64,000 bases of DNA. Source: Solirubrobacteraceae bacterium (GTDB taxonomy: Bacteria > Actinomycetota > Thermoleophilia > Solirubrobacterales > Solirubrobacteraceae). Under the pieces are notes generated by a model. That model did not search any database, was not told the DNA's origin, and saw only the letters and a list, made by a program, of their open reading frames with translations. Positions 24,837 to 32,871 of this stretch are shown in pieces. Position 1 is the first letter of the stretch. The number at the start of each line of letters is the position of its first letter. The stretch is from NCBI GenBank assembly GCA_016462625.1, contig JAEMSV010000002.1, forward strand, positions 62,001 to 126,000, read 5' to 3'. Position numbers and translations under genes: made by a program.

Positions 24837-25270
24837 GCCGCGGCGGCGAGCTTGCGGCAGATCTCGGTGAGGGACCGCTTCTCGTCCTCGTCGAGCACGC
24901 TGAACGCCTGCGTCACGCGCTCGGTGTGCTCGGGGAAGAGCCGGTCGACCAGCTCGCTGCCTTCCTCGGTGATCTGCACGAGGACCGTGCGGCGGTCGGT
25001 GCTCAACCGGCGCCGCGAGACGAAGCCGCGCTGCACGAGCGTCGACACCACCTCGGTCGCGTTCGCCTTCGACGTCCGCAGCCGGTGGCGCAGCGCGCGG
25101 AGCTCCAGCTCGCCGCCGGCGGTGGTCAGGACGACGAGCACCGAGAAGCCCGTCGCCGACAGCCCTTCACGCTCGAGGTCCCCGCTGAGCCGGCGGCGGA
25201 CCGAGGTCTCCGCGCGGATCAGCGATTCCAGAGCGCGGTGGGCCAGGAGATCGCCGGGGTGCAGGGTCAT
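24833..25270 (-). CDS. MarR-family transcriptional regulator
   Basis: A 145-residue winged-helix regulator. The DNA-binding part is LRALRHRLRTSKANATEVVSTLVQRGFVSRRRLSTDRRTVLVQITEEG, written here as the recognition helix TSKANATEVVSTLVQRG and wing DRRTVLVQIT. The ends form the dimerisation helices. It is divergent from the SnoaL-VOC pair with a 57-bp gap, in which I see no clear palindrome. It probably controls that pair (inference). Confidence 0.88.
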   Translation of the reverse strand: MTLHPGDLLAHRALESLIRAETSVRRRLSGDLEREGLSATGFSVLVVLTTAGGELELRALRHRLRTSKANATEVVSTLVQRGFVSRRRLSTDRRTVLVQITEEGSELVDRLFPEHTERVTQAFSVLDEDEKRSLTEICRKLAAAA

Positions 25271-25327
25271 GGTCCGGGGCGGAAGGTACCCGGCGAACCG
25301 GACGCTTCGGCGCTTTACATTGCGCGG

Positions 25328-25729
25328 ATGACCTCAACCATCGCCGCCCGCTTCCGCGCCGCCGTGGAGGCCGGGGACATGGACGCCGCCATGGCGTGTC
25401 TGTCGCCGACCGTGACCTTCAACAGCCCCGCGGTCTTCCACCCGTATCAGGGCATCGAGACCGTGGCGGGACTGCTGCGCCTCGTCGGAGAGACGTTCGA
25501 GGAGTTCCGCTACACCGACGAGCTCGAGAGCGGCGACGCCCACGCGCTCATCTTCCGCGCGAAGGCGGGCGGCCGCGACGTCGAGGGCATGGACCTCCTG
25601 CGCCCCGGCGGCGACGGGCTGATCGAGGACTTCACCGTGATGATCCGCCCCCTATCCGGGCTCGTCGCGCTCGCGCAGGCGCTGGGGCCGAAGGTCGAGG
25701 CCGCGGGGCTGAAGGCCACGCCGCTCTGA
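25328..25729 (+). CDS. SnoaL/NTF2-like protein
   Basis: A 133-residue small alpha+beta barrel protein. The opening FRAAVEAGDMDAAMACLSPTVTFNSPAVF is the usual NTF2/SnoaL pattern (helix, then the first strand), with a hydrophobic pocket expected inside the cone. It may be an isomerase, cyclase or hydrolase of small molecules, or a binding protein. The start at 25328 excludes an upstream extension that overlaps MarR. Its TGA overlaps the next ATG (TGATG), so it is coupled to the VOC protein. Confidence 0.82.
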   Translation: MTSTIAARFRAAVEAGDMDAAMACLSPTVTFNSPAVFHPYQGIETVAGLLRLVGETFEEFRYTDELESGDAHALIFRAKAGGRDVEGMDLLRPGGDGLIEDFTVMIRPLSGLVALAQALGPKVEAAGLKATPL

Positions 25730-26211
25730 TGGCCGCGGGCGAGCACGAGATCAACGGCGTCGCGCACGTCGTGTTCCGGGTCAACCGGTTCGACGAGTGC
25801 ATCGCCTTCTACGACGGGCTCATGCCGCACCTCGGGCTCGAAGCGGTCTTCCGATCGCTCTGGGCCGTCTACTACGTCGGCGGGCGCACCGGGCTGCTGA
25901 TCCGCCGGACGGAGCCTGAGCACACCGGTGCCGGCTACACCGACACGGGGCCGGGGATCGATCACCTGTGCTTCCGCGCGCGCTCCCGCGCCCACGTCGA
26001 CGCGCTGTACCCGGTGCTCCAGGAGCTCGGCGCCGACATCGTCCGCGCGCCCGAGGAGGGCCCGTTCGCGCCCGGGTACTACTCGCTGAGCTGGCGCGAC
26101 CCGGAGGGCATCCGGCTCGAGCTCAGCCACGTCCCGGGTAGGGGCGTGTTCGCCGAAGGCGCGCTGTTCGACCCGGCGCCGGAGTACCCGCTGGAGGGGC
26201 GCGGCGGCTAG
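25729..26211 (+). CDS. VOC-family (glyoxalase/dioxygenase fold) protein
   Basis: A 160-residue vicinal-oxygen-chelate protein made of two beta-alpha-beta-beta-beta units. HVVFRVNRFDECIAFYDGLMPHLGL opens the first unit and GIDHLCFRARSRAHVDALYPVL the second. DPEGIRLELSHVPG at the end has the usual C-terminal metal-ligand Glu. His and Glu residues for a metal site are present at the expected places. Coupled to the SnoaL-like gene and probably under MarR control. Reaction unknown; glyoxalase, dioxygenase and resistance proteins share this fold. Confidence 0.85.
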   Translation: MAAGEHEINGVAHVVFRVNRFDECIAFYDGLMPHLGLEAVFRSLWAVYYVGGRTGLLIRRTEPEHTGAGYTDTGPGIDHLCFRARSRAHVDALYPVLQELGADIVRAPEEGPFAPGYYSLSWRDPEGIRLELSHVPGRGVFAEGALFDPAPEYPLEGRGG

Positions 26212-26328
26212 GACCGGGCCGCCTCACACGGTGGTGGCACACGGTTGACGCGCGCTCGCGCGGAAGATCCTCAGAAGGTCGGGACCGAACATCAGGAGCC
26301 GCCCGTCACACCACCCACCGGAGGCACC

Positions 26329-26446
26329 ATGTCCACGCTCCACCATCGCCGTCCAGCCCTGCCCGCGCGACCGCCGGGGGAGGCGAGCCCGAAGGCTCGG
26401 CCTCATCGCCGCGACCGCCGCGGTGTGCGCGGCCGCCCCCTGCTGA
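26329..26446 (+). pseudogene. Possible remnant of a small secreted-protein gene
   Basis: In the 244-bp gap after the VOC gene, a strong SD (GGAGG) sits 5 bp before an ATG at 26329. The frame that follows is arginine/proline-rich and looks non-coding. One frame over, a signal-peptide-like segment RRLGLIAATAAVCAAAPC runs to a TGA at 26444. A single-base frameshift would join the start to that segment, giving a ~39-residue truncated export signal. It could be a decayed gene, a leader peptide or chance. The rest of the gap shows no gene. Confidence 0.25.
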
Positions 26447-26455
26447 GGAGGCGGC

Positions 26456-26902
26456 CTACGCGGAGATCAGCCTGTCGGCGGCAGGGAGGCCGTCCGACAG
26501 CGCCTTCGTGAGCCCGGCCTTGACGACCGGGACGATCCCGGGGATCGCCGAGGAGACGCGGATCTTGTAGTCGAGGTGCGTGCCGCCGCCGGGCGTCGGC
26601 GTGAAGCGCATGATCCCGCGGTGGCCTCGCAGCGGGGTCACGCCGCCGCTGATCTCGTAGACGATGAGCTCGTCCGGGACGGTCTCCGTCACCGTCTCGG
26701 TGAACGGGAGCAGCGGACCGATCCGCAGCTCGCGCGAGGAGCCGACGCCGTTGCGGTCGCCGCCGTCGCCGGACGTCAGGCGCTTGATCTTCGTCCCTGG
26801 GAAGACGGTCTCGAGGTTCTCGTGCTCGCCGAGGTAGGCGAAGACGTCACCGACCGGCGCCGAGAAGTCGTGCTCGACGTGGACCCAAGATGCACGGCTC
26901 AT
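26456..26902 (-). CDS. SRPBCC (START/polyketide-cyclase-like) protein
   Basis: A 148-residue helix-grip protein that binds a hydrophobic ligand in a central cavity. WVHVEHDFSAPVGDVFAYLGEHENLETVFPG is the classical opening, and FTETVTETVPDELIVYEI plus GTHLDYKIRVSS the central strands; a long C-terminal helix follows. It is the last gene of a three-gene operon, 6 bp after the PAS gene. Context with PAS and MerR/B12-like regulators suggests a ligand-binding or small-molecule-modifying role in the same signalling unit (inference). Confidence 0.85.
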   Translation of the reverse strand: MSRASWVHVEHDFSAPVGDVFAYLGEHENLETVFPGTKIKRLTSGDGGDRNGVGSSRELRIGPLLPFTETVTETVPDELIVYEISGGVTPLRGHRGIMRFTPTPGGGTHLDYKIRVSSAIPGIVPVVKAGLTKALSDGLPAADRLISA

Positions 26903-26908
26903 GCGGTT

Positions 26909-27394
26909 CTAGTCCTCCAGGACGATCAGGGCAGAGGGCGCCGGGCCGCAGCGGCCCACGCGCGCCGTGAACCGCACGCCGAAGACGCCGAGCGGCCGCA
27001 CCACGACCCGCCGCACGGGCGCGCCGTTCTGGGCGGACGCCGCGGACAGGACGGTCTCGATCAGGCCGCCGTCGGTCACGGCGTTGGCGTCGGCCGGAAG
27101 GAGCAGCTCGCCGAGATGCCGGTTGACGGCTGCGGTTTCCTGGATGCCGAGCAGCTGCTCGGCCGCCTGCGACAGCGCGCAGACCGCCATCCGGTTGTCG
27201 ACCACGATGAACGGCTCCGTGGGAGCGGGCGCGACCTCCGACCCCGCCTCGAGCACGAGGCCGAGATCGCAGTGCTGGCAGACCCGGGATGGGCTCGCGG
27301 GCCCGTCGGGCGCGCGCCCGCAGTGGCCGCAGAATGCTTCGAGATCGTCGGAACCGCCGGGCAGCCCAGGCAGCCCGTGCACGCGGGCGCTCAC
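26909..27394 (-). CDS. PAS-domain protein with N-terminal zinc ribbon
   Basis: A 161-residue probable sensor. The N terminus has two CxxC pairs (FCGHCGRAP and VCQHCDLGL) that look like a zinc ribbon. Residues ~60-160 form a PAS-like fold: FIVVDNRMAVCALSQAAEQLLGI is the typical first helix-strand unit and VRRVVVRPLGVFGVRFTARV the closing sheet. It starts at GTG, whose GTGA overlaps the MerR stop, so translation is coupled. No output domain is present, so it may act through the MerR partner or the HD-GYP protein. Ligand unknown. Confidence 0.75.
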   Translation of the reverse strand: MSARVHGLPGLPGGSDDLEAFCGHCGRAPDGPASPSRVCQHCDLGLVLEAGSEVAPAPTEPFIVVDNRMAVCALSQAAEQLLGIQETAAVNRHLGELLLPADANAVTDGGLIETVLSAASAQNGAPVRRVVVRPLGVFGVRFTARVGRCGPAPSALIVLED

Positions 27395-28338
27395 GCCATG
27401 GACCTCCGCGCGTCAGCGAACCGCCGCGTCGGCGCAGGTCGTGTGGCGGCGGCGACCGCCGGGGTCTCGGCGGAGGTGAGCGCGGCGCGATGGGCCTCGT
27501 ACGGACCCTCGGGCAACAGCGCCCCCGAGCGGATGCTCTCGCTCTGCCCGCCGCGGCGGAAGAGCGAGACGGGCACCGCGCCCGTCGCGAGTCGCACCTG
27601 GTAGGCCCAGCGGACGACCTCGGCGTCGGCCACCGAGTTCCCGGCCAGGACGACCGCCTGCGGCTTGAAGGCCGTGACGACCTCGACCACGCCGCCAAGC
27701 CGCCGGACCGGCAGCGTGACGATGCGCGCGCCCGAGCGGGCGCTGAACAGCTCGAAGGCCCGGATCGCGAGCGCGTCGGGCTCCAGGGAGTCCGCCGTCG
27801 CGTCGCCAATGAGCACGGTGAGCGGGCGGCTCGGCGGGGGCGCCAGACGATGCGCGCGGCGCAGCCAGCCCTCAGCCCAGCGGGCGGCGAGCGCCCAAGC
27901 CGCGCTGTCGGTGCCGTGGCGGCCCGCGAGTTCCGTGAGCGACGGGAGCAGAACCTCTTCCACCGAGCGTTCGACGGAGCGCAGCGCGAGCGCGGACTCC
28001 ATCGCGGCATCGGCGCGCTCGAGCTCGTACGCCGTCAGCGACCCGACGAGCACGCTGGTGTCTCCGCTGAGCGCTTCACGCGCGCGGGAAACAGCCGAGG
28101 AGATCGAGAGTCCCGCCTGCAACGCATCGCGCAGCGCCACGACCTCCGCGTGGATGTACGCCCGGTGATGGCCGGGCGTCCGCTGGGGCCGCGGGTAGTT
28201 GAACCGCCGTTCCCACGCACGAAGCGTGTTCGGGCTGACGCTCAACATGGCGGCCGCCTCGCTGGTCTTGAGCGTGCGCATTGTCACTGCAGTTTGACGT
28301 GCAACCGGGCCCAGGCGCAACGGGTCTGCATCAGCCAA
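27391..28338 (-). CDS. MerR-family regulator with cobalamin-binding-like C-terminal domain
   Basis: A 315-residue regulator. The MerR HTH reads KTSEAAAMLSVSPNTLRAWERR with the wing PQRTPGHHRAY (about residues 22-65). A helical bundle (~90-170) and a Rossmann-like domain (~175-270) follow, the layout of CarH/LitR light sensors. However, the B12 lower-ligand motif D-x-H-x-x-G is replaced by GDATADS, and I do not see the W-x9-E-H motif of CarH, so cobalamin binding as in CarH is doubtful. An alternative start at 28281 (MRTLKTSE) would begin at the HTH. Divergent from the HD-GYP gene, with an inverted repeat between. Confidence 0.8.
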   Translation of the reverse strand: MADADPLRLGPVARQTAVTMRTLKTSEAAAMLSVSPNTLRAWERRFNYPRPQRTPGHHRAYIHAEVVALRDALQAGLSISSAVSRAREALSGDTSVLVGSLTAYELERADAAMESALALRSVERSVEEVLLPSLTELAGRHGTDSAAWALAARWAEGWLRRAHRLAPPPSRPLTVLIGDATADSLEPDALAIRAFELFSARSGARIVTLPVRRLGGVVEVVTAFKPQAVVLAGNSVADAEVVRWAYQVRLATGAVPVSLFRRGGQSESIRSGALLPEGPYEAHRAALTSAETPAVAAATRPAPTRRFADARRSMA

Positions 28339-28362
28339 GGGCCCAAGCGTGATGTTTTCTCC

Positions 28363-28426
28363 ACTTTTCGTCGATATACCGCCGAAAAGTAAATGGGGAT
28401 TTGCAGGACAGTCGAAGCCTTTTCGT
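28363..28426. promoter_or_regulatory. CTTTTCG repeats in the MerR/HD-GYP divergent region
   Basis: An inverted repeat ACTTTTCG (28363-28370) / CGAAAAGT (28383-28390) frames a 12-bp A/T-rich centre with GATATA on the plus strand and TATATC on the minus strand, possible back-to-back -10 boxes. A third copy CTTTTCGT lies at 28419-28426. The block stands out from the G/C-rich surroundings. Likely operator for the MerR-type regulator (inference). The rest of this 184-bp gap has no gene. Confidence 0.5.
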
Positions 28427-28522
28427 GACCCCCGGCCACGAAGGAGGCATCATGACCTGGCGCAGCCGTTAGAACCCTTGAGACTCGCCCCGAACAGCTG
28501 GAGAACGGTACGGTCCACACGT

Positions 28523-29845
28523 ATGCGGGACGACGCGCATAGGCGGAAGTTGAGCATCGCGCTCTCCTGCACGCTGATCGTCGTCGCGTGTGCGCTGGTT
28601 CCCCCGTCGTCGATCGACGAAGCCCTCGACCCCCTCACGGTCCTCCTCGTCGCCCTCGGCACGGTCGCGCACGTGCTGGACAGCCGGTGGGAACACCGGG
28701 TGACCATCTCCGGCTGCTTCGCCATCCTGATGCTCACCGCGGCCGTGCTCGGCCCCGCCGGCGTATTCATCGTCGCGGCGGGATCCGAGCTCGGCGCGTG
28801 GGTGATCCAGCGCTTCAAGGTCGGGGCGCTCCTCTCCAACATCGCGGGCGCGACGCTGCCCGGCGTGCTCGCAGGCCTGGCGTTCCAAGAGATGCTCCCG
28901 GCCTCGAACGACCTCGTGTTCGCGCTCGAGGTCGCGCTCGTCGCGACCGGCGCCAACGCCCTGAACTACCTCATCAACGCCCCGCTCGCCGCACTCTTCT
29001 GGGGCACCTCGGTGCGGGATTCGTTCCGCCTTCCGGTCGCGCTCATCCCGGCGATCCTCCTGACGATCGGATTCACCGTCGTCATCGTCGCCGCCGCCGA
29101 GAGCACCAGCCTGATCGCTCCCGCCGCGGGCCTGCTCCTGGTCATCGCCTTCGCGTACGGCGCCCACTTGGTCGTCAGCGCCCGTGAGCGCACACGTGAG
29201 TACGCGTCCCTCTCGTGGGGCGTGCTCTCCGGCCTGGTCCGCACACTGGACCAGCGTGACCCGCACGCCGCCCGACACAGCGCGGCCGTCGCCGCGTTCT
29301 CCCGTGACATCGCCAAGCAGGTGGGCATGAGCGAGCGCGACCAGGAGCTTGCGCACACGGCCGGCTTGCTGCACGACATCGGGCGGTTCGCCTTCGGCGA
29401 CCGGATCCTCAAGCCCGGGCACGAGCTCACCCAGGACGACTGGCGGTCGGTGCGCCGCCATCCCGAGATCGGCGCCGACCTGCTCCCCGACCTGCAGGTC
29501 TACGGGCCCGTCGCCGAGATCGTCCGCGCGCACCACGAGCGGGTCGACGGCCGCGGGTACCCCGACGGGCTGAAGGGTGAGGACATCCCCGCGATCGCCC
29601 GGATCGTCGCCGTGGCCGAGGCCTACGACACGCTCACCGCCGAGGACACCTACCGCAAGCAGATGACCTCGTTCGAGGCGCTGACCGAGCTGCGGCGGGT
29701 CGTCGGCACGCAGCTCGACGGCACGTACGTCGAAGCCCTCGCCGCGCTGCTCGCCGGGCGGGGCGTCGACTACCGTCACGCGGACACCGCGGACTTCGAC
29801 CACGAGCTTGCGATCCAGCGCCGGATCGCCGACGCCGTCGGCTGA
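28523..29845 (+). CDS. Membrane HD-GYP phosphodiesterase (c-di-GMP hydrolase type)
   Basis: A 440-residue protein. About eight hydrophobic segments occupy residues 10-220 (SCTLIVVACALV first, AAGLLLVIAFAYGAHLVV last). The cytoplasmic domain has the HD pair in HTAGLLHDIGRF and the signature HHERVDGRGYPDGL, an exact HHExxDGxGYP, so degradation of c-di-GMP to pGpG/GMP is expected. The start MRDDAHRRKL was chosen because the longer frame runs through the CTTTTCG operator region. It is divergent from the MerR-PAS-SRPBCC operon, which may control it. Several GGDEF proteins encoded 20 kb away could supply the substrate. Confidence 0.88.
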   Translation: MRDDAHRRKLSIALSCTLIVVACALVPPSSIDEALDPLTVLLVALGTVAHVLDSRWEHRVTISGCFAILMLTAAVLGPAGVFIVAAGSELGAWVIQRFKVGALLSNIAGATLPGVLAGLAFQEMLPASNDLVFALEVALVATGANALNYLINAPLAALFWGTSVRDSFRLPVALIPAILLTIGFTVVIVAAAESTSLIAPAAGLLLVIAFAYGAHLVVSARERTREYASLSWGVLSGLVRTLDQRDPHAARHSAAVAAFSRDIAKQVGMSERDQELAHTAGLLHDIGRFAFGDRILKPGHELTQDDWRSVRRHPEIGADLLPDLQVYGPVAEIVRAHHERVDGRGYPDGLKGEDIPAIARIVAVAEAYDTLTAEDTYRKQMTSFEALTELRRVVGTQLDGTYVEALAALLAGRGVDYRHADTADFDHELAIQRRIADAVG

Positions 29846-29850
29846 ACGGC

Positions 29851-31167
29851 TCAGGTGGCGGCGTCGCGCTGCGCACCGAGGACGACCCAGCCGCCGCGCA
29901 GCCAGCGCCCGCCCATCAGCAGCAGCCGCGCGAGCATGAGCCCGACGAGGCCGCACCAGACGCCGACGATCCCCCAGTCGAACGCGAGGGACGCGAGCGT
30001 GATCGGCATGTAGACCAGCGGGCCGGCGACGACCATCGAGCCGGCGAGGTACCGCGTGTCGCCGGCGCCGATGAGGATCCCGTCGAGCGCGAAGACGACC
30101 GCCGCAACCGGCTGCATGAGCGCGAACAGCCACCAGATCTCGGCGGCCTGGTCGCGGACCGCGGTGTCACTGGTGAACGCGCGGGGGATCAGGTCACCCG
30201 CCAGATAGAGGACCGCTCCGAAGACGCATCCCGCGACGAGCGACCACGCGATCACCCGCCAGCCGGCGGCCCACGCGCCCTCGCGGTCGCTCGCCCCGAG
30301 CGCCCGGCCGACGAGCACCTGCGCGGCGATCGCGAGCGCGTCGAGGATCAGCGCGCTGAAGACGAACAGCTGGAAGGCGATCTGGTGCGCGCCGAGGCTC
30401 GCCTCGCCGACCCGCGCGAGCACCGCGCTGGCCGTTGCGAACGCGGCCAGCAGCGCCGCGGAGCGGATGAACAGCTCGCCGCTGATCCGCAGCAGCGGCT
30501 GGATTCGCGCGCGGTCGGGATGGCGGTCGTCGGCGGGCGCGCGCAGCAGCAGCCATGCGAACGCCAAGCCCATCCCGGACTGGGCGAGCACGGTGCCCGC
30601 AGCCGAGCCGTCGAGCCCCCAGTCGAAGCCGTAGACGAACAGCAGCTCGAGGACGACGTTCGCCGCCTGCGCGATGACCACGACGATCAACGGGGTGCGC
30701 AGATCGCCGATCCCGCGAAGGAACCCCTGGCCGGCCAGCGCGATCAGCGCCATAGGCAGCCCGAGCGCGCTGATCCGCAGGTACCGGGCCGCGAGGTCCG
30801 CCGTCTCCCCCGAGCCACCGAGGAGCGAGACGAGCGGATCGGCGAGCCCGACGCACACGGCGACCAGCACCGCGCCCAGCGCGAGGGCGAGCCACAGCGC
30901 CTGGGCCGCGAGCCCGCCCGCGGCGGCGTCGTCGCCTGCGCCGTGCAGGCGCGCGACCTGGGCGGTCGTCCCATACGTCAAGAAGATGCAGAGCGAGACG
31001 AGCGACGTGAGGATCGTCGCCGCGATCGCGAGCGCCGCCAGCTGCGGCGTGCCGAGGTGCCCGACGATCGCGGTGTCGACCAGCAGGTACAGCGGCTCAG
31101 CAGCCAGCGCGCCCAGCGCAGGGACCGCGAGCCGGAGAATCTGCGCGTCGAGCGACCGGTCAGCCAC
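29851..31167 (-). CDS. MATE-family multidrug/toxin exporter
   Basis: A 438-residue integral membrane protein with twelve predicted helices in two bundles. LAVPALGALAAEPLYLLVDTAIVGHLGTPQLAAL, opening with the Pro-containing first helix and D-x-A-I-V-G-H-L-G, is diagnostic of the MATE/DinF branch. The second half repeats the pattern (ASLGAHQIAFQLFVF). It starts at GTG, giving VADRSLDAQILRLAVP; upstream frame is not signal-like. Ion-coupled efflux of organic cations or natural products is expected. It ends 5 bp from the convergent HD-GYP gene. Confidence 0.9.
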   Translation of the reverse strand: MADRSLDAQILRLAVPALGALAAEPLYLLVDTAIVGHLGTPQLAALAIAATILTSLVSLCIFLTYGTTAQVARLHGAGDDAAAGGLAAQALWLALALGAVLVAVCVGLADPLVSLLGGSGETADLAARYLRISALGLPMALIALAGQGFLRGIGDLRTPLIVVVIAQAANVVLELLFVYGFDWGLDGSAAGTVLAQSGMGLAFAWLLLRAPADDRHPDRARIQPLLRISGELFIRSAALLAAFATASAVLARVGEASLGAHQIAFQLFVFSALILDALAIAAQVLVGRALGASDREGAWAAGWRVIAWSLVAGCVFGAVLYLAGDLIPRAFTSDTAVRDQAAEIWWLFALMQPVAAVVFALDGILIGAGDTRYLAGSMVVAGPLVYMPITLASLAFDWGIVGVWCGLVGLMLARLLLMGGRWLRGGWVVLGAQRDAAT

Positions 31168-31191
31168 GGCCGCGACTCTACGATGGGTCCC

Positions 31192-31641
31192 ATGATCCGC
31201 CGCAGTGCGCTGCTCGCCGCCTTCCTCGTGGGCTGCGGCGCGTCGGACGAGCCGCTGCCCGCAGCGTGCTCGGGCGGCGTCGACGACTACGACCGCGCAC
31301 TGCGCGCCGCCCCGGAGGTCGTCCGCCTCGGGACGACGCCGCTGGCCGAATGCGTCCGCCGCTCGACGAGCGACGCGGAGCTGGTCACCATCGGCGCGAC
31401 GCTGACGACCGTCGGGGAGGAGCTCGAGGAGCACGCGCTCGAGGGCAGCGCGACCGCCGCGGTCCGGCTGGGCTACCTGATCGGCGCGACCACGCGCGCC
31501 GCCGCGGACACCGAGGGAATTCACGCCGAGCTCGTCCACCGGCTCGAGCGCAGCGGCGCAGCGGTCGTCGGTGCGGGGGTGGCGGCGTCGGCCCAGCAGG
31601 CGCTCCAGCGCGGCATCGCCGCCGGGGGCGCGCGCGGATGA
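31192..31641 (+). CDS. Small lipoprotein of unknown function
   Basis: A 149-residue protein. The signal ends in a lipobox LVGC (MIRRSALLAAFLVGCGASDEP), so the mature N-terminal Cys should be lipidated and membrane-anchored. The mature part is Ala-rich and helical, with CSGGVDDYDRAL and CVRRSTSDAEL, leaving two further cysteines. An alternative ATG three codons upstream (31183) exists. Its TGA overlaps the ATG of the hydrolase-like gene (ATGA). I do not recognise a family. Confidence 0.7.
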   Translation: MIRRSALLAAFLVGCGASDEPLPAACSGGVDDYDRALRAAPEVVRLGTTPLAECVRRSTSDAELVTIGATLTTVGEELEEHALEGSATAAVRLGYLIGATTRAAADTEGIHAELVHRLERSGAAVVGAGVAASAQQALQRGIAAGGARG

Positions 31642-32477
31642 GGCTCCGCCTGTTCCACCACCGCGACGGCGCACGCGTGGCGTTCCGCGAGACGGGCGTC
31701 GGCCCCGCGCTCATCCTGTTGCACAGCGCGGGCCTCTCCTACCGCGAGTTCGAACCACTCGTCGCCGAGCTGCAGGATCGCTTCCGCGTCGTGCTGCCCG
31801 ATCTCCCCCTCCACGGCGACTCCGAGGACCGGCCGCGCCACCCCTACACGCTGGACTGGTACGCCGAGGTCATGGCGGCGTTCTGCCGGGAGGTCGGCGG
31901 TCCGCGGCCGATCGTGGCCGGCCACGGCGCCGGCGCGGAGATCCTGATGCGCGCGATCACGACCGGCCAGCTGCGCCCCGCGCGGCTGATCCTCATGCCG
32001 AACCGGATGCACAGCGGCACCGAACCGGACAGCGTCGAGCGGACCGTCCGGATGCTCGCCCGCGGCGCGGCCGCGCCGGGCCTGGACCGCGCCCTCACAC
32101 GCGCCGCGCGCCTGATGATCCGGCCCGAGCGCGGGATGAAGCTGACCGCGCGGCGCAATCCGGCGGCCCGCGACCTCGTCCGCCACGCGATGGCCGACGT
32201 CGGCGGGAACGCGAACCTCGCCCGCGCCTGGGCCCGCGCGACCCGCCGCTGGCCGCGCGGCCCGCAGCTCGAGCTGCTCGAGGCCTATCCCCGCCTGGAG
32301 CTCCCGACGTTGCTGCTCTGGGCCGACGAGGACGAGCGCCACCCGCTCGCCGTCGCCGAGGAGACCCTGAACCTGCTGCCCGACGGGCAGCTGCGGACGC
32401 TGCCGGGCACAGGCTTCCTCATCGCCTACGACGACCCAGTGGGGGTCGCTCGGGAGATTGTCTCGTTCTGCCGGTAA
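31638..32477 (+). CDS. Alpha/beta-hydrolase-fold protein lacking the catalytic Ser and His
   Basis: A 279-residue alpha/beta-hydrolase fold protein: LILLHSAGLSYREFEPL (oxyanion strand-loop), VVLPDLPLHGDSEDRP, and a lid of helices. At the nucleophile elbow the G-x-S-x-G is GHGAG, so Ser is Gly. At the C-terminal His position the usual G-T-G-H is GTGF. The acid region LLLWADEDERHPL is intact. It should therefore be non-hydrolytic, perhaps a binding or scaffold protein. It is coupled to a lipoprotein gene. A nearby substitute nucleophile cannot be excluded. Confidence 0.8.
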   Translation: MRLRLFHHRDGARVAFRETGVGPALILLHSAGLSYREFEPLVAELQDRFRVVLPDLPLHGDSEDRPRHPYTLDWYAEVMAAFCREVGGPRPIVAGHGAGAEILMRAITTGQLRPARLILMPNRMHSGTEPDSVERTVRMLARGAAAPGLDRALTRAARLMIRPERGMKLTARRNPAARDLVRHAMADVGGNANLARAWARATRRWPRGPQLELLEAYPRLELPTLLLWADEDERHPLAVAEETLNLLPDGQLRTLPGTGFLIAYDDPVGVAREIVSFCR

Positions 32478-32487
32478 CCCGGGGAGC

Positions 32488-32871
32488 ATGTCTCACATGC
32501 TCAAGGAATTCCGGGACTTCCTCATGCGGGGCAACATCGTCGACCTGGCGGTGGCCGTGGTCATCGGCGCGGCCTTCACCGATCTCGTCAACGCGCTGGT
32601 CCGAAGCTTCATCACGCCGCTCATCTCGGTGGTGCTCGGCAAGAACGACTTCCTTGGGCTCAGCTTCACCGTTAGCGGAACCACCTTCGTCTACGGTGAT
32701 TTCCTCAACGCGCTTATCGCGTTCGTGCTGATCGCCGCCGTGGTCTTCTTCGCGGTCGTCAAGCCGATGAACGCTCTCAGTCGCGGGAAGACCGAGCCTG
32801 AGGCTCCCTCCGAGGACATCCAGCTGCTCACCGACATCCGCGACGAGCTGCGAACCCAGCGGGCGAGCTAA
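32488..32871 (+). CDS. mscL: Large-conductance mechanosensitive channel MscL
   Basis: A 127-residue channel subunit that opens under membrane tension to release solutes during hypo-osmotic shock. FRDFLMRGNIVDLAVAVVIGAAFTDLVNALV is the N-terminal amphipathic helix and TM1; FLNALIAFVLIAAVVFFAVVKPMN is TM2, followed by a charged cytoplasmic helix ending RDELRTQ. The ATG at 32488 has GGGGAG five bases upstream; the preceding ORF start is rejected. Its TAA shares a 4-bp overlap with the convergent SGNH gene. Confidence 0.95.
   Translation: MSHMLKEFRDFLMRGNIVDLAVAVVIGAAFTDLVNALVRSFITPLISVVLGKNDFLGLSFTVSGTTFVYGDFLNALIAFVLIAAVVFFAVVKPMNALSRGKTEPEAPSEDIQLLTDIRDELRTQRAS

Noticed and set aside
27391..28338. 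Calling the MerR protein a CarH-type B12 photoreceptor
   Set aside because: The cobalamin His motif is replaced by GDATADS and the W-x9-E-H motif is not seen.
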